Shown here in pieces: positions 15,045-22,785 of a stretch of 24,159 bases of DNA. The position numbers were made by a program, and so were the translations under genes. The notes under the pieces are model-generated. The model was not told where the DNA came from. It searched no databases and saw only the letters and a list, made by a program, of their open reading frames with translations. This DNA is from Bacillota bacterium (GTDB lineage: Bacteria > Bacillota > Clostridia > Acetivibrionales > DSM-1351): the NCBI GenBank assembly GCA_023391425.1, contig JAEWAX010000025.1:1-24159 (forward strand), read 5' to 3'. Within the stretch, counting starts at the first letter, position 1. Every line of letters starts with the position of its first letter.

Positions 15045-17603
15045 ATGGCAGATGAAATAAGGGAGCAAAATATTATTCCCATAGACATAGAAAATGAAAT
15101 GAGAAAGTCATTTATAGACTATGCTATGAGTGTAATAATTGACAGGGCACTGCCTGATGTTCGAGATGGCTTGAAACCAGTACACAGGCGTATTCTTTAC
15201 ACCATGTATGCATCTGGTTTTACACCAGATAAGCCATACAGAAAATCAGTTGCAACAGTTGGTGAATGTTTAAAAAGCTATCATCCACATGGTGATGCAG
15301 CTGTTTATGATAGCCTCGTGCGTATGGCACAAGATTTCTCACTAAGACATCCGCTTGTTGATGGACATGGAAACTTTGGTTCCAGAGATGGTGATTCTGC
15401 AGCCGCAATGAGGTATACAGAAGCCAAGCTGGCAAAGATATCGATGGAAATGCTTGCTGATATAAATAAAGATACTGTAGATTTTAAACCCAATTTTGAC
15501 GAGCATGAGGTTGAGCCTGTTGTTTTGCCATCTAGATTTCCATGTCTTTTGGTTAATGGTTCTTCTGGTATTGCAGTTGGAATGGCAACAAATATACCAC
15601 CACATAATTTAGGTGAGGTAATTGATGGTATTGGTGCAGTAATAGATAACCCTGAAATAACTATTGATGAATTAATGAAGTATATTAAAGGTCCCGATTT
15701 TCCAACAGCGGCTAAAATAATTGGCAAGAGAGGAATTAGAGACGCATACAAGACTGGTAGGGGTAGAATTGTTGTCCGTTCAGAAGCAACTATTGAAGAG
15801 ATGCCTGGAAACAGACATAGAATAATTATCTCTGAAATACCCTATATGGTTAATAAGGCACGCCTTATTGAAAAAATTGCTGATTTAGTTAAAGAAAAGA
15901 GATTAGAGGGCATTTCCTTCCTGCAGGATGAATCAGGAAGAGAAGAAGCTGTTAGAATTGTAATCGAATTAAAGCGTGATGCTAATCCAGGTGTAGTTTT
16001 AAATCAGCTATACAAAAACACTCAACTTCAAGAGACATTTAGTGCAAATATGGTAGCAATTGTACCTACTGAGGACAAGTTATATGAGCCTAGAACTTTA
16101 AATCTTAGAGAAATGCTTGATTACTACATAGCTCATCAGGAGGATGTTATTAGGCGTAGAACTAAATTTGAACTTGATAAGGCTCAAGCTAGAGCTCATA
16201 TATTAGAAGGCTTAAAAATTGCACTTGATCACTTAGATGAAGTCATTAAAATAATTAGATCATCCAAAACTGAGACTATTGCAAAGGAAGGCTTAACTGA
16301 GAGATTTGGTTTTAGTGACAAACAGTCCCAAGCCATAGTAGATATGAGATTGGGTAGATTGACAGGTTTGGAGAGAGAGAAGCTAGATAATGAGTACAAT
16401 GAGCTTCTTGAGAAAATAAACTATTATAAAAACGTATTAGCTAATGAAAACTTGGTACATGGAATAATAAAAGATGAATTGGCTGTTATAAAAAATAAGT
16501 ACGCTGATGATAGAAGAACAAAGATTGAAATTGATGAAGATGAAATAGATATGGAAGACCTTATTCAAGAAGAGGAAAGTGTAATTACTATGACTCAATT
16601 TGGATATGTCAAGAGAATGCCCGCTGACACCTACAAGAGTCAGAGACGTGGTGGAAAGGGTATTATAGGCCTCAGTACGAGAGAAGAAGACTTTGTGAAG
16701 AATCTCTTTGTTACAACTACACATCATTTCATTATGTTCTTTACTAATAAGGGAAGAGTGTATAGGCTTAAAACATATGAAATTCCAGAGTCTGGAAGGC
16801 AGGCAAAAGGAACTGCAATAGTTAACTTATTGCAGCTTGATGGTGATGAAAAGGTCACTACTGTAATTCCTATTCAAGAATACAAAGAAGGTCAATATCT
16901 TGTTATGGCTACTCGAAATGGTCTGGTTAAAAAGACTGACCTTATGGAGTATAACAACATTAGGAAGGGTGGACTTGCTGCAGTTTCATTAAGAGACAAT
17001 GATGAGTTGATAGACGTAAAACTTACTGATGGAAATCAAGACATTATGCTTTCTACTGTCAATGGTATGGCTATACGTTTCAATGAAAAAGATGCTAGAC
17101 CAATAGGTAGAGTGTCTCAAGGAGTTAAAGGTATTGAGCTTGATGAAGGCGATTATGTTATAGGTATGGAAGTTTGTACAGATAATACAACCCTTTTGGT
17201 TGTAACAGAGAATGGCTTTGGAAAGAGAACAGAGTTAGATGAGTACAAGGTTCAGACTAGAGGTGGTAAGGGCGTTCTCACCTACAGGATTACTGAAAAA
17301 ACAGGTAAGTCTATAGGTATGATGTTGGTATCCGAGGACGATGATATAATGCTAATTAGCTCCGATGGAACAATTATTCGTATGAAGGTAAATGAAATTA
17401 GCATTCTTGGCAGAGCTACACAGGGTGTAACGCTTATGAGAATGGGCGAAGGGATTAATGTTGTGAGTATGGCAAGAATGATAAACGAGGAAAGTGAAGA
17501 AGATGTAGACGCTATAGATGGTTTAGATGTAGATGATATGGACAGCGAGACTATGGATAGCAAAACAGAAGATGTACAATCATCAGATGATGAAGGTTTA
17601 TAA
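15045..17603 (+). CDS. gyrA: DNA gyrase subunit A
   Basis: DNA cleavage and strand-passage subunit of gyrase. Length 852 residues. The N-terminal winged-helix domain carries the catalytic Tyr124 in AAMRYTEAK. The quinolone-binding region reads HPHGDAAVYDSLVRMAQ (80-96): Ala85 sits where E. coli has Ser83, while Asp89 matches Asp87. The C-terminal beta-pinwheel has the GyrA box QRRGGKG at 533-539, which marks a wrapping gyrase rather than topoisomerase IV. The last ~40 residues are strongly acidic (Asp/Glu-rich with DVDDMDSETMDSKTED). The gene is some 14 kb from gyrB and on the opposite side of oriC, on the leading strand. A clean terminator follows at 17680. Confidence 0.97.
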   Translation: MADEIREQNIIPIDIENEMRKSFIDYAMSVIIDRALPDVRDGLKPVHRRILYTMYASGFTPDKPYRKSVATVGECLKSYHPHGDAAVYDSLVRMAQDFSLRHPLVDGHGNFGSRDGDSAAAMRYTEAKLAKISMEMLADINKDTVDFKPNFDEHEVEPVVLPSRFPCLLVNGSSGIAVGMATNIPPHNLGEVIDGIGAVIDNPEITIDELMKYIKGPDFPTAAKIIGKRGIRDAYKTGRGRIVVRSEATIEEMPGNRHRIIISEIPYMVNKARLIEKIADLVKEKRLEGISFLQDESGREEAVRIVIELKRDANPGVVLNQLYKNTQLQETFSANMVAIVPTEDKLYEPRTLNLREMLDYYIAHQEDVIRRRTKFELDKAQARAHILEGLKIALDHLDEVIKIIRSSKTETIAKEGLTERFGFSDKQSQAIVDMRLGRLTGLEREKLDNEYNELLEKINYYKNVLANENLVHGIIKDELAVIKNKYADDRRTKIEIDEDEIDMEDLIQEEESVITMTQFGYVKRMPADTYKSQRRGGKGIIGLSTREEDFVKNLFVTTTHHFIMFFTNKGRVYRLKTYEIPESGRQAKGTAIVNLLQLDGDEKVTTVIPIQEYKEGQYLVMATRNGLVKKTDLMEYNNIRKGGLAAVSLRDNDELIDVKLTDGNQDIMLSTVNGMAIRFNEKDARPIGRVSQGVKGIELDEGDYVIGMEVCTDNTTLLVVTENGFGKRTELDEYKVQTRGGKGVLTYRITEKTGKSIGMMLVSEDDDIMLISSDGTIIRMKVNEISILGRATQGVTLMRMGEGINVVSMARMINEESEEDVDAIDGLDVDDMDSETMDSKTEDVQSSDDEGL

Positions 17604-17679
17604 GCATTAGTGCGGGTAGGCTTCGGATAAGCACAAGGGTATTAGAACTGGTAAGACAACTATATAGAGTAAACTTCAG

Positions 17680-17712
17680 AAGAGGGTATGAGAAATCAAG
17701 TACCCTCTTTTT
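17680..17712 (+). terminator. Intrinsic terminator after gyrA
   Basis: Stem AAGAGGGTA pairs perfectly with TACCCTCTT around a 12-nt loop and is followed by a short T-run. It lies about 80 nt after the gyrA stop and just before the promoter of the next operon. Confidence 0.88.
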
Positions 17713-17730
17713 GTATAGAAAAACATATAC

Positions 17731-17759
17731 TTGACATCTAAGTAAGTATGAATTATATT
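17731..17759 (+). promoter_or_regulatory. Promoter of the tetR-helD operon
   Basis: Perfect -35 TTGACA (17731-17736), 17-bp spacer, and -10 TATATT (17754-17759), 39 nt before the regulator's start codon. The -10 box lies inside the palindromic operator. Confidence 0.85.
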
Positions 17760-17785
17760 TTAATTACCACTGGTAATTAAAATAT
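17755..17785. promoter_or_regulatory. 31-bp perfect palindrome: probable TetR-family operator
   Basis: Arms ATATTTTAATTACC and GGTAATTAAAATAT are exact complements around a 3-nt centre (ACT). The site overlaps the -10 box and the expected transcription start of the operon, so a bound dimer would block initiation. This supports autorepression by the adjacent TetR-family protein. Confidence 0.82.
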
Positions 17786-17798
17786 TTAGAGGTATATC

Positions 17799-18401
17799 AT
17801 GAAAAAGGGTATAACAAAAGAACAGACTATTAATAAGGCTCTTGAATTAATGAAAGATAAAGGAGATATACGAAGTGTAAATCTACGAGTGATAGCTAGG
17901 GAATTAGGTTGTGCACATACTAATCTCTACAATTATTTTCCTTCATTTGAAGCTCTTTTATGGGAAGCATATAATGCTATACTTGAAAGGCTTTCAAAAC
18001 ATATTAAGAATAGTATTTCGGGTATGGTAGACTATCGGATGCAGTTAGAGAAGTTGATAACAGGAATTGTAAGTTTTTATCTAGATAATAAAGGATGGTT
18101 TCGACTTATGTGGGTTGAAATTATTGGAGAAGAGCGTCCAGAATCAAATAAAATCTTAGTTTCAAATAATTTAGACATAAGTGCTGATATTGTTAGTGAT
18201 ATTTTGATTAACGCTGACAAATGCATAATAGATAGAAATAAACTTAAAAATACAATTCATGTTGTTCACTGCTACATTTATGGAGAAATTTCAATGTTTA
18301 TTGCCAGCCACTCACTTATTAGAGATGAGTCAGAACTTCGGAAGTACATAGTTAATGAAGCAATGAAGATGCTTCAAATGCAGTTACTTGTAGAAAGGTA
18401 A
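17799..18401 (+). CDS. TetR/AcrR-family transcriptional regulator
   Basis: Predicted ligand-responsive repressor of 200 residues. The N-terminal HTH is clear: about residues 27-47 (VNLRVIARELGCAHTNLYNYF), followed by the family-typical F..FEALL. The C-terminal ligand domain (about 60-200) is all-helical and not recognisable to a subfamily. The ATG follows GAGGT at 7 nt. The operon promoter and a perfect palindrome overlapping its -10 box lie directly upstream, so it almost certainly represses itself and the helicase gene that starts 6 nt after its stop. The inducer cannot be read from sequence. Confidence 0.9.
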   Translation: MKKGITKEQTINKALELMKDKGDIRSVNLRVIARELGCAHTNLYNYFPSFEALLWEAYNAILERLSKHIKNSISGMVDYRMQLEKLITGIVSFYLDNKGWFRLMWVEIIGEERPESNKILVSNNLDISADIVSDILINADKCIIDRNKLKNTIHVVHCYIYGEISMFIASHSLIRDESELRKYIVNEAMKMLQMQLLVER

Positions 18402-18407
18402 TTTTGT

Positions 18408-20648
18408 ATGGATTATTATGCTGAACAATTTAAAATGGAACAACTTTTTTTAGACAGAATAAAACATATTATTAATCAGCAACTTGAAAAGGAAGTTAAT
18501 AGTAGCTATAATAAGCAAAGCAATCTAGTTGCTGCTAGGCGAGACATGTATGAAAACACTATTCACTCTTCTAATGATTTTGATAAACTATCTGATGCAG
18601 TGCAGTATTTAAGACCCCTTGAAGTACAGACGAATGATTATGAAGCAACAGAGGCACGCATACAAAAATATAAAAGAATGCTTCAGGCACCTTATTTTGC
18701 AAGACTAGATTTTACTGAAGAGGGTGACAACCTAGAAAGTATATATATAGGGCTTGGTAATCTTACAAATGATAAAACACGTAAAATATATATATGCGAT
18801 TGGCGTGCACCAATTTCAAGTATATTCTATAGGTATGGGCTTGGCAAAGCAAGCTATAAAGCTCCATATGGAACTATAACTGGAGAGGTTACATTAAAGA
18901 GGCAATATGAGATAAAAAACAGTGAACTTCGGTACTTTTTTGACTCAAGCTTAACAATTATGGACGATATTTTAAAGCAGGCACTATCACAGAATTCTTC
19001 AACAAAGATGAAGAGTATAGTAGAAACCATCCAAAGAGAACAGGATATAATCATCCGAGATATTGAAAACGACTTATTAATAGTGCAGGGAGTGGCTGGA
19101 AGTGGCAAAACTTCCGTGGCTTTGCATAGAGTAGCTTTTTTACTGTACCATGGTATCACTGCAAATTTGAATACAAATAATATTGTTTTAATTACTCCCA
19201 ACTCTCTTTTTGGTAAATATATAGACAATGTGTTGCCTGAGCTTGGTGAAAAAAACATACAAACACTTACTTTGGAAGATATGTTTGATAATGTTTTTGA
19301 AGACAGAATAATAATTAATAAACGTAACTTTTTAATCGAAGAAATGATTAGCACAACTGATCCAGAAAAGAAGGATATTATAAAATCTAGTATGGATTTT
19401 AAGCTGTCAAAAAACTTTTTAACAATTCTAGATAGATATTTGTATTATTTTGAACATAAAATGCTTGAGTTCAAAGATGTTTTTTATAATGGGGAGTGTA
19501 TAGCAAATAGACATTTGATAAAGGATGAATTGCTTAAACATAACGATATATCAATGCCATTGGAAAAACGTCTTGCCATTATTGAAAACCGAATCATGAG
19601 CAGAATACATGAAATGAGGAAACTGCGTCTAGTTAAGCTGGAGAAGTTTATAAGCAATTATCCAGAACATAGCTTTGAGGTAAAGTCATATGCTAGGCTT
19701 ATATCACTTAAGGAAAATGCAGCCTTAAGAAGAGAAATTGTCACGTTTACAAGAATTGATGAACTTCAAATGCTTAAAAAACTAATAAACAATAAACCCC
19801 TATTCTATACACTTTCTAAAGGATTGGAACTCCCGGAAAATATTGAGCAAATATTAGATACTACAAATTACAATCTACAGAAACCATCTCTTAGTTACGA
19901 GGATGGAATGGTACTATTGTGCTTAAAGCTTAAAATATCAGGATGTAGTCTATATAAAGATATTAAGCAGGTAGTTGTTGACGAGGCACAGGATTATTAC
20001 CCTTTGCAGTATGAAATATTAAAGAAATCATATTCCGATGCAAAGTATACAATTATGGGTGATATTAATCAATCTATTGAGAAAAAGACTGATTTATCTA
20101 TATACGATGACATAAAAGCAATTCTCAACAGGAAAAGGTGTTCAACTGTATTTATGAAGAAAAGTTTTAGGTGCTCATATGAGATAAATAGTTTTAGCTC
20201 ATATTTTAGTGATAAGTATATAGATATAGAGAGCTTTGATAGACACGAATCCACACCTAAAGTTTTAGGTTTAACTAACTATATACAAATGGAAGCAGCA
20301 ATCATAGAAGAGGTCCAAGAATACAAGAATGGAAACTATGAATCAATTGCTATTATATGCAAAAGTATGCATGACTCTGAGAAACTATTTGAGAGCATAG
20401 GAGGCAGGTTAGGTGCGGCTTTAATAAACAGTAATTCTTTTGATACTATGACTGGAGTGGTCATTCTACCTGTATATATGGCAAAAGGCCTAGAGTTCGA
20501 CGCTGTAATAATATATCAAACAAATAACGACAGCTACAATAATGAGGATGACAAGAAGCTTTTATACATTGCGTGCACAAGAGCCCTTCATAGGCTAACA
20601 CTTTTCTATACTGGTGAGGTGAGCAGGCTTATTCCGAATGAACGCTAA
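18408..20648 (+). CDS. helD: HelD-like RNA-polymerase-associated UvrD/Rep-type ATPase
   Basis: Superfamily-1 ATPase of the HelD type. In Bacillus and actinobacteria HelD binds RNA polymerase, removes stalled or DNA-bound enzyme, and in some species protects against rifamycins. Length 746 residues, close to Bacillus HelD. A helical N-terminal arm (about 1-95) fits the element that enters the secondary channel. Then come the hallmark DWRAPISSIFY (131-141), Walker A GVAGSGKTS (228-236), Walker B DEAQD (525-529), KSFRCSYEI, MAKGLEFDAVI (about 691) and LYIACTRALHRL near the end. The middle (about 270-500) is the family insert. It starts 6 nt after the TetR gene with GAAAGG inside that gene's end, so it is in the repressor's operon. 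Orthology to HelD rather than another UvrD-like ATPase is likely but not proven. Confidence 0.87.
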   Translation: MDYYAEQFKMEQLFLDRIKHIINQQLEKEVNSSYNKQSNLVAARRDMYENTIHSSNDFDKLSDAVQYLRPLEVQTNDYEATEARIQKYKRMLQAPYFARLDFTEEGDNLESIYIGLGNLTNDKTRKIYICDWRAPISSIFYRYGLGKASYKAPYGTITGEVTLKRQYEIKNSELRYFFDSSLTIMDDILKQALSQNSSTKMKSIVETIQREQDIIIRDIENDLLIVQGVAGSGKTSVALHRVAFLLYHGITANLNTNNIVLITPNSLFGKYIDNVLPELGEKNIQTLTLEDMFDNVFEDRIIINKRNFLIEEMISTTDPEKKDIIKSSMDFKLSKNFLTILDRYLYYFEHKMLEFKDVFYNGECIANRHLIKDELLKHNDISMPLEKRLAIIENRIMSRIHEMRKLRLVKLEKFISNYPEHSFEVKSYARLISLKENAALRREIVTFTRIDELQMLKKLINNKPLFYTLSKGLELPENIEQILDTTNYNLQKPSLSYEDGMVLLCLKLKISGCSLYKDIKQVVVDEAQDYYPLQYEILKKSYSDAKYTIMGDINQSIEKKTDLSIYDDIKAILNRKRCSTVFMKKSFRCSYEINSFSSYFSDKYIDIESFDRHESTPKVLGLTNYIQMEAAIIEEVQEYKNGNYESIAIICKSMHDSEKLFESIGGRLGAALINSNSFDTMTGVVILPVYMAKGLEFDAVIIYQTNNDSYNNEDDKKLLYIACTRALHRLTLFYTGEVSRLIPNER

Positions 20649-20723
20649 TGGCAAAGGAATAATAAATAATTCATTCCATTTGATTAACACTAATTACATT
20701 TTACTTAGAAAAATAGGTTTTTT

Positions 20724-20754
20724 GAATTCACAGATGATATAAGTCTGTGAATTC
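20724..20754. terminator. Perfect 11-bp hairpin after helD
   Basis: Arms GAATTCACAGA and TCTGTGAATTC are exact complements around a 9-nt loop. Six T's precede the stem and only TTATTAT follows, so termination on the plus strand would be weak. It could still end the helD transcript or insulate the next operon. Confidence 0.55.
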
Positions 20755-20785
20755 TTATTATAAGGAGTAAAATTTTTGAATCAAG

Positions 20786-20814
20786 TGAAACCATGTCATC
20801 TTTTTAAGCGTATA
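20786..20814 (+). promoter_or_regulatory. ECF-type promoter of the sigma / anti-sigma operon
   Basis: TGAAAC (20786-20791), a 17-bp spacer and CGTATA (20809-20814) fit the TGAAAC-N16/17-CGTA pattern of Bacillus SigW-like ECF promoters. It ends 31 nt before the sigma gene start, which implies positive autoregulation. Confidence 0.75.
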
Positions 20815-20845
20815 TTTAATTGGCAGCTGTTAAGGAGGTAATACA

Positions 20846-21403
20846 ATGGAAGATCAAAAGCTTATTATTGGTATTCAAAACAAAGATGTAACTAGTTTTG
20901 AAATGCTGATTGATAAGTATTCTAATTATGTTTCAGTAATAATACACAATGTCGCTAGTGAGGCAATGACAACTCAAGACATAGAAGAACTGGCGGCAGA
21001 TGTTTTTGTAGCTATTTGGAATAAAGCTGAAAAAATTGATATAGGATATGTGGACATAAAACCATACATAGCAGCAATGGCGAGAAATATGACAAAAAGC
21101 AAGTTGCGGAAATTAAGGGTGATTCCTGTTTCATTGGATGAGGATATCCTAATACTATCAGGTGATGATGTTCAAAGGGAGTCCATAGAAAGAGAGCAAA
21201 AAGAGATCATTAACCAATTCGTTGATACTTTTTCTCATCCTGAAAGAGAAATATTTATCCGATACTATTTTTTATATGAAAAGGTAAAGCATATATCACA
21301 ACATTTGAATATGAATGAATCTACAGTAAAGACAAAACTATCAAGAAGCAGGGAAAAGTTAAAGCAATATCTAAATGAAAGGGGATATGACTGTGAAACT
21401 TAA
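20846..21403 (+). CDS. ECF-type RNA polymerase sigma factor
   Basis: Alternative sigma-70-family factor of 185 residues. Region 2 covers about 17-95, with DIEELAADVFVAIWNKAEKI (45-64) and the -10-contacting helix YIAAMARNMTKSKLRK (74-89). Region 4 covers about 120-176, ending in an HTH (ISQHLNMNESTVKTKLSRSREKLK, 150-173) for the -35 element. Region 3 is absent, as in ECF sigmas. The ATG has a perfect AAGGAGG 6-7 nt upstream. A matching ECF promoter sits just before it, and the next gene overlaps its end, so the pair is a standard self-activating sigma / membrane anti-sigma unit. The signal sensed is unknown. Confidence 0.93.
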   Translation: MEDQKLIIGIQNKDVTSFEMLIDKYSNYVSVIIHNVASEAMTTQDIEELAADVFVAIWNKAEKIDIGYVDIKPYIAAMARNMTKSKLRKLRVIPVSLDEDILILSGDDVQRESIEREQKEIINQFVDTFSHPEREIFIRYYFLYEKVKHISQHLNMNESTVKTKLSRSREKLKQYLNERGYDCET

Positions 21404-22406
21404 TATTTCAGATCTTTGTGACGATCTAGAGCAGGATGCTTTCAATGAAATACAACCAATTGACCAAGATGAAATAAGTACATCCTCTGAACGGATTAAA
21501 AGGATAGCCCTTGATAAAATCGAAAGTAAAAACATTAAAATTGAGAGCAAAAAAAAGAGAATATTTGCTAAACACAAGACTCTTAAAGCTTTGCTGATTG
21601 CAGCAACAATATTGTGCCTATCATGCGTTACAGTTTTTGCATTAAACAATTCAGTACTTTTTGAACGATTTTTTGGCGAAGACATATCAAAAGTACAGGG
21701 TAACATAGTAAACTCAACTGAGACAGCAGCTGATTCAAATATAAAAATGAGTATTGAAAGTGTTCTCTCAGATGGGTATGTTAGCTATTTTGTTGTATCA
21801 TTGGAAAAGCTGGATGGAAGTAAATTTAATATTGATGAACGCCCTGATTTTCGTATAGTGAATAAAATAAGAGGTAGCCATGGTACAGGTGTAAAAGAAA
21901 TTAAGAGTGAAGGCGATGTTGATTCAAAAAAATACTACATGATAAAGGTGTCTTCCGATACTAAGATTATGGAATACGGTGCAGCAATAGAATTACGTGG
22001 AATATATAAAAATGAAGAGAATAATGAGTATTCTCTAAAGAGTAATTTATCTGTTAAAGTTAATTATACCGGTAGAGATAACTATAAACATGCAGTTATA
22101 GACGATCAAAAAGAAGACAGCAAAAATTATTGCTTTACAGAAGTATCTATTAGCCCTATGGGTTTAGTGGTAAAAGGGACGGAAAAAAAAGAAACTGACA
22201 AGCCTATATTTTACAAAATTCAGTTAAACCTTCAAAACGGAAATACAGAAAAGATCTCGTGGAAATCTGAATCAGGAGAGTTGCTATCAGGGATGATAAC
22301 TAGAAGTGATAATAAGTTTAGTTATCTTTTTATATTTAATAAATTAAAAAATATCGAAGAAATTAAAAGTATAACCCTTAACAACAAAGAATATTTGTTT
22401 AAATAA
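21393..22406 (+). CDS. Membrane-anchored anti-sigma-like protein (DUF4179-like)
   Basis: Single-pass protein probably controlling the ECF sigma encoded just upstream. I choose the GTG at 21393 (MKLNISDLCDDLEQDAFNEI): AAAGGGG lies 8 nt before it but only 2 nt before the alternative ATG at 21387. The ATG at 21375 has no ribosome site. The chosen form has 337 residues: a cytosolic acidic/basic region (about 1-63), one membrane span (about 64-84, LKALLIAATILCLSCVTVFAL) and a long extracytoplasmic domain rich in Lys, Asn and Ser. Layout and position after an ECF gene fit the DUF4179 family as I remember it; I cannot verify the domain. Its start lies inside the sigma gene, so translation is coupled. 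Confidence 0.72.
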   Translation: MKLNISDLCDDLEQDAFNEIQPIDQDEISTSSERIKRIALDKIESKNIKIESKKKRIFAKHKTLKALLIAATILCLSCVTVFALNNSVLFERFFGEDISKVQGNIVNSTETAADSNIKMSIESVLSDGYVSYFVVSLEKLDGSKFNIDERPDFRIVNKIRGSHGTGVKEIKSEGDVDSKKYYMIKVSSDTKIMEYGAAIELRGIYKNEENNEYSLKSNLSVKVNYTGRDNYKHAVIDDQKEDSKNYCFTEVSISPMGLVVKGTEKKETDKPIFYKIQLNLQNGNTEKISWKSESGELLSGMITRSDNKFSYLFIFNKLKNIEEIKSITLNNKEYLFK

Positions 22407-22785
22407 GTACAAAAATGGTGTCAACGGTATAAGTATATATATGTTGCCATACATAGAAAAGTCTCGATAAACTTTGATGTACTGAACCCACTGGTTAGAG
22501 AAATCTATCTGATGCCTGCCTCCGTCGCTAATACTCCCCTTTCCTATAAGTGGGAGATACGCGGCGATACGGCCCTAGATAATGAGTTTTAAGTATTAGG
22601 GGGAGTAAAAACTCCACCTGATACTTAGAACCATGTTTATAAAAGATTATTTTATGTTTAATGTCTATATCCTGGGTTCAGTACATTTAACTCATTTGAG
22701 GCTTTTTTTAGAAAAAAAGTCGTACAGAGAAAACAGACAAATGGTATTATTTACCCATCTTAAGATATAAAGGGAGTGCTCCTTA
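22407..22785. other. Gene-free stretch before the AraC gene
   Basis: Holds, in order: a weak hairpin after the anti-sigma gene (22416-22450, ATGG..CAAC with GTTGCCAT); the inverted-repeat element listed separately (22477-22686); a T7/A7 hairpin (22700-22720, GGCTTTTTT with AAAAAAGTC); and the ribosome site AAGGGAG of the AraC gene. The ribosome site can partly pair with the CTCCTT that follows it. A -10-like TATTAT occurs near 22744 without a good -35. Confidence 0.6.
22477..22686. repeat. 210-nt inverted-repeat-bounded structured element (ncRNA or MITE candidate)
   Basis: Perfect 14-bp terminal inverted repeats, ATGTACTGAACCCA (22477-22490) and TGGGTTCAGTACAT (22673-22686), enclose a region locally richer in G+C than its neighbours. 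Inside are further helices. TGGTT 22492-22496 pairs with AACCA 22629-22633. CCGTCGC 22522-22528 pairs with 22564-22572 (2-nt bulge). CTCCC 22534-22538 pairs with GGGAG 22552-22556. A 16-bp hairpin, 22591-22606 with 22611-22626, has an AAAA loop, one G-U and one G-A mismatch. No open reading frame of note. I do not recognise a known RNA family. The ends begin TG and finish CA, like some IS3-type elements, but no target duplication is visible. Confidence 0.6.

Noticed and set aside
15305..15751. 148-codon minus-strand frame inside gyrA
   Set aside because: Shadow of the strongly conserved gyrA coding frame; no ribosome site and no family resemblance.
22477..22686. Calling the inverted-repeat element an IS3-family MITE outright
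   Set aside because: Ends are TG...CA, but the flanks show no matching 3-bp duplication and the subterminal sequence does not look like IS3 ends I know.
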